Assembly (NCBI RefSeq): GCF_040544485.1
Contig: NZ_JBDZDV010000001.1
Location: 558,001-622,000, forward strand
Origin: Lacicoccus halitifaciens
GTDB taxonomy: Bacteria > Bacillota > Bacilli > Staphylococcales > Salinicoccaceae
Direction: 5' to 3'
DNA: 64,000 bases
The notes under the pieces are model-generated. The model did no database searches and was not told the origin of the DNA. It was given only the letters and a program-made list of their open reading frames with translations. Made by a program: the position numbers and the translations under genes. This document shows positions 25,474 through 33,877 of the stretch, piece after piece (positions within the stretch are counted from its first letter, which is position 1; every line of letters starts with the position of its first letter).

Positions 25474-26088
25474 ATGAAAGAATTAAGCGACAGACAGAAA
25501 CAGATTCTTCAATTTATAAAAAGAACCGTACAGGATAAAGGCTATCCGCCGAGTGTCAGGGAGATCGGAAATGCTGTTGGTCTGCAATCCAGTTCAACGG
25601 TGCACGGGCATCTGGCCAAACTCGAAGATAAAGGCTATATCAGGCGGGACCCCACCAAACCGCGTGCCATCGAGGTCGTGCAGGTGGAAAACCAGGCTCA
25701 TACTCCAGTGATCCAGGTCCCTGTCCTTGGTAAGGTCACGGCCGGGCTGCCGATTACGGCAGTTGAAAATGTGGATGAATACTTCCCTTTGCCGGAACAT
25801 TTCACGGCCAACCATAACAGTGAAATCTTCCTCCTCAATGTCGCCGGGGACAGTATGATCGAAGCCGGCATCTTTGACGGGGACCGGGTCATCGTCCGCA
25901 AACAGAACATCGCCCATAATGGTGACATCATCGTTGCGATGACCGAAGATGATGAAGCGACCGTCAAACGGTTCTACAAGGAGAAGGGCTACTACCGTCT
26001 GCAGCCGGAGAATCATACACTTGAACCGATCTACCTCGACAGCGTCACTGTACTCGGGAAAGTCGTCGGTCTGTTCAGGGAATTTTAG
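25474..26088 (+). CDS. lexA: LexA, SOS repressor
   Basis: A 204-residue repressor-protease. The N-terminal winged helix includes GYPPSVREIGNAVGLQSSST. The self-cleavage site is Ala90-Gly91 (KVTAGLPI). The catalytic serine is Ser127 (VAGDSMIEAG) and the catalytic lysine Lys165 (DEATVKRF), so the S24 peptidase dyad is intact. The start at 25474 is preceded by GGAGG. RecA filaments (the recA gene is at 56489 and has its own box) trigger cleavage, releasing sosA, lexA and recA. Confidence 0.98.
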   Translation: MKELSDRQKQILQFIKRTVQDKGYPPSVREIGNAVGLQSSSTVHGHLAKLEDKGYIRRDPTKPRAIEVVQVENQAHTPVIQVPVLGKVTAGLPITAVENVDEYFPLPEHFTANHNSEIFLLNVAGDSMIEAGIFDGDRVIVRKQNIAHNGDIIVAMTEDDEATVKRFYKEKGYYRLQPENHTLEPIYLDSVTVLGKVVGLFREF

Positions 26089-26099
26089 GCACAAAAATG

Positions 26100-26137
26100 A
26101 AATCCGCCGGGGGCGTCCCCGGCGGATTTCATTTTTT
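26100..26137. terminator. Terminator between lexA and the convergent CAP-domain gene
   Basis: AATCCGCCGGGG pairs with CCCCGGCGGATT across GCGT. A T-rich tail on the plus strand makes it a strong lexA terminator, and it probably also works for the opposite gene. Confidence 0.92.
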
Positions 26138-27121
26138 TATATAATTCTCTGTATAGTACGGCACATCTTCTGAGTTGTAATCCACACCGATGCCGAGGTG
26201 GGTGTAGGCATCATTCAGCGTATTCACACGATGCTCCTCTGAATTCATCAGACTGTGGTGAGAAAATATCGGTGAAGTATGGCCCATTGCGATATTTTCT
26301 CCGGCCAGCCTGAACCGGACCGCCTGTTCCTCCATACGGTCCTTCAAAGTGCCGCCGTCAGGTGAATCATGGGAAAAATAATCATTGTCCGCCATATCTT
26401 CGCTGTGCCTGCCTGCAGCATCAGCCGCCCCCTCATGGTGATCGAGCGCCCCGGCGCCGTATTGGATGCGTGTGGCGTTGACCAGGTGGAATTTCATCTC
26501 TTCATTATCAGCGGCGGAAGGATGATTGTACAGCCCGCCGTTTTCCATCTCCGGCTGCGCCACGATGAGCAGGCCGTTCACTTTGTCTGCTTCATGCAGA
26601 TCATAAAAGAAGTAGACGTAGATGTCATCGATTTCAAAAACGTCATATTCATCATTTTCCACGATCAGGCGTTTCTCACCTTTGTCCACGGTGCCCACCG
26701 GCTCCCCGTAGATTTCATGTATCCTCTTACGGTCCATGCCCTGAATATTGATGGAATCGACCGTGACTTCATCATTGTTCGTATACGCACCGGTAATCCT
26801 GCCGTCATTCACCAGCAGCATATGGAATATATCGTTCTGGTTGATGATATGGAACTCACCGCCGTATTCACTGCCGACCACCCTGGTGTCCCCGGGTGCC
26901 ATGGCGAAAGTGCCGCCGATTTCATATCTGACGGAATATGACTGTGCGCTGTTGACCTGTTCTATTTTGGATGTATCATAGTTCGGCAGTACATACATGT
27001 TCAGCCATTCCATGGCATAGCCGCCGTCCAGCCCCTTCCTGAAATCATAGGACCCGGCTGCCGGATGCACGAAGAAGGCGATCACTGTCAGCACCGCCAG
27101 ATATATCAGTTTTTTTAACAT
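26129..27121 (-). CDS. CAP-domain (SCP-like) protein with CAP-associated N-terminal domain (YlbC-like)
   Basis: A 330-residue exported or membrane-anchored protein. An N-terminal hydrophobic segment (LIYLAVLTVIAFFVHPAAG) is followed by a CAP-associated N-terminal domain (about residues 60-190, including GMDRKRIHEIYGEPVGTVDKG). The C-terminal cysteine-rich-secretory-protein-type fold (about residues 205-330) shows NATRIQYGAGAL, AAGRHSEDMADNDYFSHDSP and AGENIAMGH, with the conserved His and Glu cavity residues. Bacillus YlbC has the same arrangement. The molecular function is unknown; the family acts outside the cell. Confidence 0.88.
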   Translation of the reverse strand: MLKKLIYLAVLTVIAFFVHPAAGSYDFRKGLDGGYAMEWLNMYVLPNYDTSKIEQVNSAQSYSVRYEIGGTFAMAPGDTRVVGSEYGGEFHIINQNDIFHMLLVNDGRITGAYTNNDEVTVDSINIQGMDRKRIHEIYGEPVGTVDKGEKRLIVENDEYDVFEIDDIYVYFFYDLHEADKVNGLLIVAQPEMENGGLYNHPSAADNEEMKFHLVNATRIQYGAGALDHHEGAADAAGRHSEDMADNDYFSHDSPDGGTLKDRMEEQAVRFRLAGENIAMGHTSPIFSHHSLMNSEEHRVNTLNDAYTHLGIGVDYNSEDVPYYTENYIKK

Positions 27122-27203
27122 GGCTTCACCCGCTTCAGTGCAAAAGTTTGGTTATTGGAGCCGGACAATCGGCAGTGCCTTGATGAAATCAATCATCCTG
27201 CCT

Positions 27204-28055
27204 TCAGGACTGGCCCTCCACCTTCACCAGGAGGTTGTCGATCAGACGCGCCTTTTCATATTGTACGGCGATGAAGATGATGACATCCGATTCGATGCGT
27301 GTCACAGGATTGAGATCCGGATGACTGAAAATCTGCACATCATCAATCCTCCCGCCGGTATGCCGGCCGATGTGATCTTTTATTTTCCCGAGGACAAGTG
27401 CTGGATCCCTCTCCCCGGACTGGATGAGTTCCTCACCCAGCTTCAGGCTTTTATAGACATGCGGGGCCTCCGACAGTTCCTGTCCGCTCAAGTTCATGTT
27501 CCGGCTGCTTTTGGCGAGGCCGCTCTCATGCCTTTCCGTTTCAACCGGGAGAATCTCGATGTCATGGTTGAAGTCTTCGACCATCCGCTGGATGATCATC
27601 AGCTGCTGCCTGTCCTTTTCACCGAACGTCGCATAGTCCGGCTCGATGATATTGAAGAGTTTATTGACGACCGTGACGACACCCTCGAAATGGCCCGGGC
27701 GTTTGACGCCGTCCAGCACATCCGCCATGCTGTTCAGTGAAATGTCGAGTTCAAGTTCACGCGGGTACATCTCCTCCGTCTCCGGATGGAAGACATAGTC
27801 CACTCCCGCTTCCCTGCAGATTTCAAGATCACTTTCCAGATCCCTCGGATAGTTGTCCAGATCTTCATCAGGTCCGAACTGGAGCGGGTTGACGAAGATG
27901 CTCACGACGATCGTTTCGGCATGTTTTTTCGCCTCTTGCACCAGTTTCATATGTCCGCTGTGCAGTGCCCCCATCGTGGGCACGAGCGCGACGCCCCCGG
28001 TGTCCGCATTTTTTAAATACTCCCTGATTTCCTTGATTTTACCCGTTGTTCTCAT
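27204..28055 (-). CDS. panC: Pantoate-beta-alanine ligase
   Basis: A 283-residue pantothenate synthetase, joining pantoate and beta-alanine with ATP. The nucleotide-binding HIGH-type motif is VPTMGALHSGH, followed by VVSIFVNPLQFGPDEDL and the KMSKS-like SSRNMNLS. I prefer ATG 28055, with GAAGG at good spacing; ATG 28061 is also possible. The start overlaps the panB end by 17 nt. No panD (aspartate decarboxylase) is in the window, so beta-alanine must come from elsewhere. Confidence 0.96.
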   Translation of the reverse strand: MRTTGKIKEIREYLKNADTGGVALVPTMGALHSGHMKLVQEAKKHAETIVVSIFVNPLQFGPDEDLDNYPRDLESDLEICREAGVDYVFHPETEEMYPRELELDISLNSMADVLDGVKRPGHFEGVVTVVNKLFNIIEPDYATFGEKDRQQLMIIQRMVEDFNHDIEILPVETERHESGLAKSSRNMNLSGQELSEAPHVYKSLKLGEELIQSGERDPALVLGKIKDHIGRHTGGRIDDVQIFSHPDLNPVTRIESDVIIFIAVQYEKARLIDNLLVKVEGQS

Positions 28056-28857
28056 CCTCATATACCTTCTTTTTATAAGTAGTGTTCTCATCCGGGAATT
28101 TCTGATCCTTCACTTCTGTAATGTATTCCCCGATGGCTTTGCTGCCTGCTTCGTCGAAGTCGCCGTACTGTTTTACAAACCTCGGCGGCCTGCCTGTGCC
28201 GTATTTGAGCACATCATGATAGACGAGCACCTGTCCGTCGGTGCCGACACCCGCCCCGATGCCGATCAAAGGCATCTGGGTCTCACGGGCAGCCTTTTCA
28301 GCAAGATCTGACGGTATCGCTTCAAGCACGGCCATCACCACACCGAGTGCTTCAAAGTTCTGAAGCGTTTCGATGAGTTCATCCGCCTCTTCCCTGGAGG
28401 ATGCCTGCATCCTGAAGCCCGTTAGGCCGACGGCCTGAGGAGTGAGTCCGAGATGCCCGACGACCGGTATGCCTGCATCGATCAGATGATGGACGAACTC
28501 CTTGAGGTGTGCACCCTCGATTTTTACGGCATTGGCACCGCTTTCCTGATACAGCATGATGGCGTTCCTCACCGCTTCCTCATGGCTGACATGGTACGTG
28601 CCGAACGGCATATCCACCACGATATATGTATCCGGCGCCCCGCGTCTTGCGGCTTTGGCATGATGGATCATGTCCTCGAGCGTCACTTCCACCGTCGAGG
28701 CGTAGCCGAGCACCGTCATGCCGAGCGAATCCCCCACAAGGATCATATCGATGCCTGCGGCTTCCGCCTGCCGTGCACTCGGATAATCATAAGCGGTGAG
28801 CATCGTGATCTTTTCACCGCTCTTTTTCATTTCAATAAAATCCATTGTCGATTTCAT
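28039..28857 (-). CDS. panB: 3-methyl-2-oxobutanoate hydroxymethyltransferase
   Basis: A 272-residue TIM-barrel enzyme that makes ketopantoate from ketoisovalerate using methylene-tetrahydrofolate. Family motifs include MLTAYDYPSARQAEAAGID, LVGDSLGMTVLGYASTVEVT (metal-binding aspartate) and VKIEGAHLKEFVHHLIDAGI. The start at 28857 has AGGAGGG. It is first in the panB-panC operon and divergent from a ketopantoate reductase gene 76 bp away. Confidence 0.97.
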   Translation of the reverse strand: MKSTMDFIEMKKSGEKITMLTAYDYPSARQAEAAGIDMILVGDSLGMTVLGYASTVEVTLEDMIHHAKAARRGAPDTYIVVDMPFGTYHVSHEEAVRNAIMLYQESGANAVKIEGAHLKEFVHHLIDAGIPVVGHLGLTPQAVGLTGFRMQASSREEADELIETLQNFEALGVVMAVLEAIPSDLAEKAARETQMPLIGIGAGVGTDGQVLVYHDVLKYGTGRPPRFVKQYGDFDEAGSKAIGEYITEVKDQKFPDENTTYKKKVYEDENNG

Positions 28858-28933
28858 TAATTTCCCTCCTGAGTGATCATTAAGTTATAATTATTCTACC
28901 ACATTATACTCATTACAATTGGAGGTATTATGA

Positions 28934-29809
28934 ATGAAAATCGCCTGCATAGGGATTGGCGCCGTCGGGAGCATCATTGCAAGGGAACTGAAGAAGACGG
29001 ATTTCGATGTCGATTTATACTCGAGGCGTGCAAGCAGCGGCTTCACCATTTATGAAAACGGGGAATATATTACATACAATCACCCTGTACAAACGATTGA
29101 CGGGGCCCGGGGTAAGCGGTATGACATCATCTTCATCGCCTCAAAAGCGACCGCACTTGAACACTTGAAGCCGGTCATCCCGGCCGTCTCGCACGAAGGG
29201 ACGGAAATCGTTTTGTGCCAGAACGGCATGGGGTATGACACCTGGTTCCAAAACAGCATCCCGGCGGTCGTCTATATCAGCGGCCAGAAGAAAGAGGATC
29301 ATATCGAGCATTTCAGGGACAGCCGGCTGATCATCGCAGATGCACCCCGCCGTCATCTCGACCGTCTCATTGAACATATTGAACGGGATGAAAATATCCT
29401 TCTTGAAATCAATAAAGACCCGGAATTTGAAAAGCTGCGGTATGAAAAGCTGCTCATCAATCTCGGGGTCAACACCATCACGGCCTTATCACGCAACACC
29501 GCCCGTATATTCCGGGATTCCGATATCACCGCCCTGACAGAAGCGCTGCTTAAGGAAGGCCAGGCCGTGATCAACCAAAAATCCCGTATCATCAACGATG
29601 ACTTCATTGATGAATCGATCCGGTTGTTCCGGAGCTATCCGGACCATATGGGCACAAGCATGTATTATGACGTAATGAACGACACCGCCACAGAATATGA
29701 ATTTATACAAAAATATTTCCATGACAACAAGGGACACCTCGAGACACCCGTCCTCGATGTGACATATACCCTGATTAAGGGATACGCGATCGGCCGGGAG
29801 AAAAATTGA
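28934..29809 (+). CDS. panE: 2-dehydropantoate 2-reductase (ketopantoate reductase)
   Basis: A 291-residue ApbA/PanE-family NADPH enzyme. The Rossmann nucleotide motif GIGAVGSIIARELKK is near the N-terminus, followed by LCQNGMGYD (the family NG motif) and a C-terminal helical domain with EKLLINLGVNTITALSRN. The position, divergent from panB-panC, supports pantoate formation, completing ketoisovalerate to pantothenate except for beta-alanine supply. Ribosome site GGAGGT precedes the start; an ATG four bases earlier (28930) is out of frame. Confidence 0.9.
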   Translation: MKIACIGIGAVGSIIARELKKTDFDVDLYSRRASSGFTIYENGEYITYNHPVQTIDGARGKRYDIIFIASKATALEHLKPVIPAVSHEGTEIVLCQNGMGYDTWFQNSIPAVVYISGQKKEDHIEHFRDSRLIIADAPRRHLDRLIEHIERDENILLEINKDPEFEKLRYEKLLINLGVNTITALSRNTARIFRDSDITALTEALLKEGQAVINQKSRIINDDFIDESIRLFRSYPDHMGTSMYYDVMNDTATEYEFIQKYFHDNKGHLETPVLDVTYTLIKGYAIGREKN

Positions 29810-29843
29810 AGACCGCATCTGCTGAGGCAGATGCGGTCTTCAA
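29806..29843. terminator. Long perfect hairpin between panE and selO
   Basis: A 17-bp perfect inverted repeat (arms TTGAAGACCGCATCTGC and complement) with a TGAG loop contains the panE stop codon and ends 3 bp before the selO stop. It lacks a proper T run on either side, so it may serve as an mRNA end-stabilising or two-way terminator element. Confidence 0.75.
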
Positions 29844-29846
29844 TAT

Positions 29847-31289
29847 TCATGTGCCGCAGAAAGTGTTCCGTATCATCTCTTCTTCATTCGGCGGCCGCTT
29901 ATAATATTCATCATGTGAATCATCGAATGGTGTCTCGAGCACTTCCACCAGCTTTTTGACTTTGGAAAGGTCATCGGTCTTCTCGGCATAGAACAAAGCT
30001 TCCTCCACCAGATGGTTGCGCGGTATGACTGCAGGGTTGGTGTTGATCATCAGCATATGGGCATCCTCGAGGGACTGGTCTTTTTCACCAAGTGCCGATT
30101 TCCATCTGCTGAGCCATCCGTTCAGCTTTTCCTCATCTTTCACCTTGATGCTCTCGATGTTTCCAAGGGACAGCGCCCTGAATGTGGAGGTATAATCCAG
30201 CGCCTCCTCTTCCATTATCTCAAGCAGGTCGAGTACAAGCGCCACATCGCTTTCCTCCGGCGTCGGTATGCCTATTTTATTGACCATATCCGACAGCCAG
30301 TACGCCTGGTACAGATCCTTGTAGTTATCGAGCTTCTCCTGGGCGATTTCGATCGCCTTCTCCTGATTTTCATTGAGCAGCGGCAGAAGCGTTTCAGCGA
30401 ACTTGGCGAGATTCCACTGTGCAATGCCGGGCTGGTTCCTGAACTGGTATCTGCCCTGGACGTCGATTGAGCTGTATACTGTCTTCGGATCGTAATAATC
30501 CATGAATGCACATGGCCCGTAATCGATCGTCTCCCCGCTGATCGCCATATTATCCGTATTCATCACACCGTGGATGAAGCCGATCGACTGCCATTTCGCA
30601 ATCAGGTAGCTCTGGGCATGGACGACGGCCTCGAGAAACAACTCATATTTGTTCTCCTTGTCGGCAAAGTCCGGATAATGACGCTCTATTGCATAATCGG
30701 CAAGCTCTTTTGCAGCTTCTTCACTTTCGATGATCGCATACTGGAAAGTGCCCGCCCTCAAATGGCTGCTTGCGACCCTTGTCAGAACGGCGCTTTTCTG
30801 CATTGTCTCCCGTCTTACGGTGTCCCCGGTGAGGGTGACGGCAAGGCTTCTTGTCGTCGGGATCCTGAGTGCATGCATCGCTTCACTCACCACATATTCC
30901 CGGAGCATCGGTCCGAGCGGTGCACGGCCGTCCCCGGAACGGGAGTATTTCGTCCGTCCGGAGCCTTTCAGCTGTATATCATAACGCTGGCCTGCATGGA
31001 CATGCTCCCCGAGGAGCACTGCCCGGCCGTCGCCAAGCCGTGTGAAGCTTCCGAACTGGTGTCCGGCATATGCCATGGCAATCGGTGTCTCCCCGACGAT
31101 CTTATTGCCGGACAGCACTTCCGCGCCTTCCGGTGAATTGAGGGCCGATGCTTCCAACCCGAGGCTCAGGGCAAGCCCGGTGTTGAACAGCAGCATCTCC
31201 GGGCTGCTGGATTTTTCAGGTTCTGTCTCTGTATAAAAGTGCGGGGACAGCTGCCTGTAAGTCGTTTCAAAATTGAAACCGAACGTCAT
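29847..31289 (-). CDS. SelO family protein adenylyltransferase (YdiU-like)
   Basis: A 480-residue pseudokinase-fold enzyme that transfers AMP to protein side chains. Conserved stretches include YAGHQFGSFTRLGDGRAVLL, QLKGSGRTKYSRSGDGRAPL, GVMNTDNMAISGETIDYGPC and FMDYYDPKTVYSSIDVQGRY. The last residues are NTFCGT: a cysteine (TGC) three residues from the end, at the place where animal SelO carries selenocysteine. I start at ATG 31289, after a GGAG; further in-frame starts at 31298 and 31304 are possible. It follows the aluminium-resistance gene by 22 bp and likely shares its operon. Confidence 0.93.
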   Translation of the reverse strand: MTFGFNFETTYRQLSPHFYTETEPEKSSSPEMLLFNTGLALSLGLEASALNSPEGAEVLSGNKIVGETPIAMAYAGHQFGSFTRLGDGRAVLLGEHVHAGQRYDIQLKGSGRTKYSRSGDGRAPLGPMLREYVVSEAMHALRIPTTRSLAVTLTGDTVRRETMQKSAVLTRVASSHLRAGTFQYAIIESEEAAKELADYAIERHYPDFADKENKYELFLEAVVHAQSYLIAKWQSIGFIHGVMNTDNMAISGETIDYGPCAFMDYYDPKTVYSSIDVQGRYQFRNQPGIAQWNLAKFAETLLPLLNENQEKAIEIAQEKLDNYKDLYQAYWLSDMVNKIGIPTPEESDVALVLDLLEIMEEEALDYTSTFRALSLGNIESIKVKDEEKLNGWLSRWKSALGEKDQSLEDAHMLMINTNPAVIPRNHLVEEALFYAEKTDDLSKVKKLVEVLETPFDDSHDEYYKRPPNEEEMIRNTFCGT

Positions 31290-31311
31290 TATCTCCATCT
31301 CCAATCGAAAT

Positions 31312-32541
31312 TCAGATTAATTCTTTCAAAGCCATATGCAGCGCATAGATGACGTGTTCCATGACAAGCCCGCCCTGTACATAGACGGTGTAGGGCGGCC
31401 TGATCGGACCGTCTGCACTCAGTTCAAGGGATGCACCCTGCACGAATGTGCCTGCTGCCATGATGACCGGATTCTGGTACCCGGGGATCAGGTCGGGTAT
31501 CGGCATGAACTTGGCATTCACCGGACTCGCCTTCTGTATCATCTGGACGAATTTGATCATCTCGTCTTCAGTGTTGAAACTGACCGTCTGGATCAGATCC
31601 GTCCTTTTATCTGCGGGTTTCGGGTCCGTCTCCATGCCGATCCTGCCGAGCACATGGCTCGTCAGCACCGCACCGTTCAGGCTCTCTGCAACAGCATGGG
31701 GTGCCATATAAAACCCCTGGAACATATCGGTGAGCACATTCAGGCTTGCCCCCATCTCTTTCCCGATGCCGGGCACCGTCAAACGGTAGCTCACCCTTTC
31801 CACAAGGTCAGCCCGGCCTGCGATATAACCGCCCATCTTGGCAAGGCCGCCGCCGGGGTTCTTGATCAGGCTGCCGGCCATGATGTCCGCCCCCGCTTCC
31901 AGAGGCTCACGCTCTTCGACGAATTCACCATAGCAGTTGTCGACGAAGATGATGACTTCAGGATGCTTTTCTTTGATCGTGCGGCAGACCGCTTCAATTT
32001 CATCGATCGTCGTCGATGCCCTGAGTGAATAGCCCCTCGACCGCTGGATGCCGATCACTCTGGTCCTGTCATTGATGGCCTCCATGATGCCTTCAGCATC
32101 AAAAGTCCCGTCCTTAAGTTCCACTTCCCTGTATGACACGCCTTCATCATAAAGGCTGCCGATATCATCTTTGCTGCTGCCCACGACTTTCTCCAGCGTA
32201 TCGTAAGGTGTCCCCGTGATGTAGAGGAGTTCATCGCCTTTTCTGAGCAGCGACAGCAGCACGAGGCTGATCGCATGGGTGCCGGAGATGATCTGGCTCC
32301 TGACGAGCGCGTCCTCCGCCCTGAACACATCCCGGTAAATATCTTCAAGCTTGTCACGGCCGATGTCATTGTAGCCGTAGCCGGTCGTGCCTGCGAAATC
32401 CGTATCGCTCACTTCATTATCCAGAAAAGCCTGCATCACTTTTGAAAAGTTCTTATATGCCATTCTTTTATTGTCTTTGATGATCGGTTCGATCTCCTCA
32501 AGAGATTCCTCAATCAGATTTTGCACTGCCAATGTCGTCAC
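31312..32541 (-). CDS. Aluminium resistance / methionine gamma-lyase-like PLP protein (YnbB)
   Basis: A 409-residue fold-type I pyridoxal-phosphate protein of the aluminium resistance family. The PLP-lysine region is IMAGSLIKNPGGGLAKMGGY, preceded by FVDNCYGEFVE (cofactor aspartate region). ISGTHAISLVLLSLLRKGDE binds the phosphate side. Some members degrade sulfur amino acids; the name for the family is historical. The GTG start at 32541 overlaps hflX by 32 nt. The hflX-ynbB order matches Bacillus, where glnR-glnA follow; here selO follows instead. Confidence 0.9.
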   Translation of the reverse strand: MTTLAVQNLIEESLEEIEPIIKDNKRMAYKNFSKVMQAFLDNEVSDTDFAGTTGYGYNDIGRDKLEDIYRDVFRAEDALVRSQIISGTHAISLVLLSLLRKGDELLYITGTPYDTLEKVVGSSKDDIGSLYDEGVSYREVELKDGTFDAEGIMEAINDRTRVIGIQRSRGYSLRASTTIDEIEAVCRTIKEKHPEVIIFVDNCYGEFVEEREPLEAGADIMAGSLIKNPGGGLAKMGGYIAGRADLVERVSYRLTVPGIGKEMGASLNVLTDMFQGFYMAPHAVAESLNGAVLTSHVLGRIGMETDPKPADKRTDLIQTVSFNTEDEMIKFVQMIQKASPVNAKFMPIPDLIPGYQNPVIMAAGTFVQGASLELSADGPIRPPYTVYVQGGLVMEHVIYALHMALKELI

Positions 32542-33760
32542 TGCCTACAATCCTTTCAATCCATCCACCTTCCGGTGAATATCCTTCTATTTTAAGATGT
32601 CCCGTCTCTTCATCCGTACTTGTCCCCCCGATGATCGTCGCGCTTTTCAAGGGGTAGTATAAATGGGAATCCCCGGCGGACAATTCGACTTCATATTTTT
32701 CGAAATGCTCTTTCATAAAGTCCTCAAGATGCTGGTTGATCTCCTGCTGCGGGGTGTTTTTCGATACATACACAGCAGGTTCATCGGTGATCAGATTTTC
32801 GCGGTCGTTCAAATCACTCTTGTTGAAGAAGATGATCTGCGGGATGTCCGTCATGTCCAGCTCCTTCATGAGTGACTTGACGGTATCATAATGGGTCATG
32901 AGGTTTTCTGCATTGTTGTCGATCACATGGATGATGAAGTCACTGTCGCCGGCTTCCTCGAGCGTCGATTTGAAGCTTTCGACCAGCGTGGTCGGCAGGT
33001 TCTGGATGAAACCGACCGTATCCGTCAAAATGCATTCGAAGCCGCCAGGTGTCGTCACCTGCCGCGTCTTCGGATCGAGTGTTGCGAACAGTTTATCCTG
33101 TTCGAGCGCATCACTGTCCGCCATGATGTTGAACAGTGTGGATTTGCCCGCGTTCGTGTAGCCGATCAGGGACACTTTGACCACCTGGTTCTTCTGTCTC
33201 TTTGCACGGTACCGCTCCCGGTGGTTGATGATCGTCTTCAGCTGGTTCTTGATCTCTTTGATGCGGGTGTTGATATGGCGCCTGTCCGTTTCAAGTTTCG
33301 TCTCACCCGGGCCCCGTGTGCCGATCCCCGCGCCGAGCCTGGATAAATTGATGCCCTGGCCTTTCAGCCGCGGCACAAGGTATTCCAGCTGTGCAAGCTC
33401 GACCTGCAGCTGGCCTGCTTTGCTGTGGGCCCTCAAGCTGAATATATCCAGGATGACCTGTGTCCGGTCGATGACTTTCATATCCAGGACGGATTCAATC
33501 CGCCTGTTCTGGCTCGCCGTGATTTCATTATTGATGATGCAGTAATCTATGCCTTCATCATGCTCTGCCGCCACGGATTCCAGAAAGCCGATGCCGACAT
33601 AGCTTTTCGGATCGATCCTGGTCCTGTTTTGAATATACGAACCGACGACCTCGATTCCGCTGGACAGCGCCAGACTTTTCAATTCCTCCACCTCGGAGTG
33701 GATATCTTTCACATCGAATGTATTCACTGCGATGATGATGCCTTTTAAATTTTCAGACAT
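32510..33760 (-). CDS. hflX: HflX, ribosome-associated GTPase
   Basis: A 416-residue GTPase that splits or rescues 70S ribosomes, chiefly under stress. The N-terminal HflX domain ends in the glycine-rich stretch LSRLGAGIGTRGPGETKLET. The G domain shows GYTNAGKST (G1), DTVGFIQ (G3) and FNKSD (G4), followed by a compact C-terminal domain (about residues 360-416). It heads an operon with the PLP protein and probably selO. GGAGGTG lies ten bases before the start. Confidence 0.96.
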   Translation of the reverse strand: MSENLKGIIIAVNTFDVKDIHSEVEELKSLALSSGIEVVGSYIQNRTRIDPKSYVGIGFLESVAAEHDEGIDYCIINNEITASQNRRIESVLDMKVIDRTQVILDIFSLRAHSKAGQLQVELAQLEYLVPRLKGQGINLSRLGAGIGTRGPGETKLETDRRHINTRIKEIKNQLKTIINHRERYRAKRQKNQVVKVSLIGYTNAGKSTLFNIMADSDALEQDKLFATLDPKTRQVTTPGGFECILTDTVGFIQNLPTTLVESFKSTLEEAGDSDFIIHVIDNNAENLMTHYDTVKSLMKELDMTDIPQIIFFNKSDLNDRENLITDEPAVYVSKNTPQQEINQHLEDFMKEHFEKYEVELSAGDSHLYYPLKSATIIGGTSTDEETGHLKIEGYSPEGGWIERIVGSDDIGSAKSD

Positions 33761-33803
33761 ACAGCCGGTTCACCTCCATCAGTTTATTTCGTCTTAAATA
33801 AAT

Positions 33804-33829
33804 GTTTAAATCCATTATATTTAGTGTAC
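33804..33829 (+). promoter_or_regulatory. Candidate sigma-B promoter of the GPx-like gene
   Basis: GTTTAA (33804-33809) and GTGTAC (33824-33829) are separated by 14 bp. The -35 is a perfect match to the sigma-B consensus and the -10 matches four of six positions of GGGTAT. It lies about 50 bp ahead of the start codon. Confidence 0.4.
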
Positions 33830-33877
33830 ATAATATATATAGAATATTCGTTTGTTTATCAGAAAGGGGCGCTTCAA

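Noticed and set aside
29847..29870. Selenocysteine codon at the selO C-terminus
   Set aside because: The codon is TGC for cysteine and the true stop follows; no TGA is read through.
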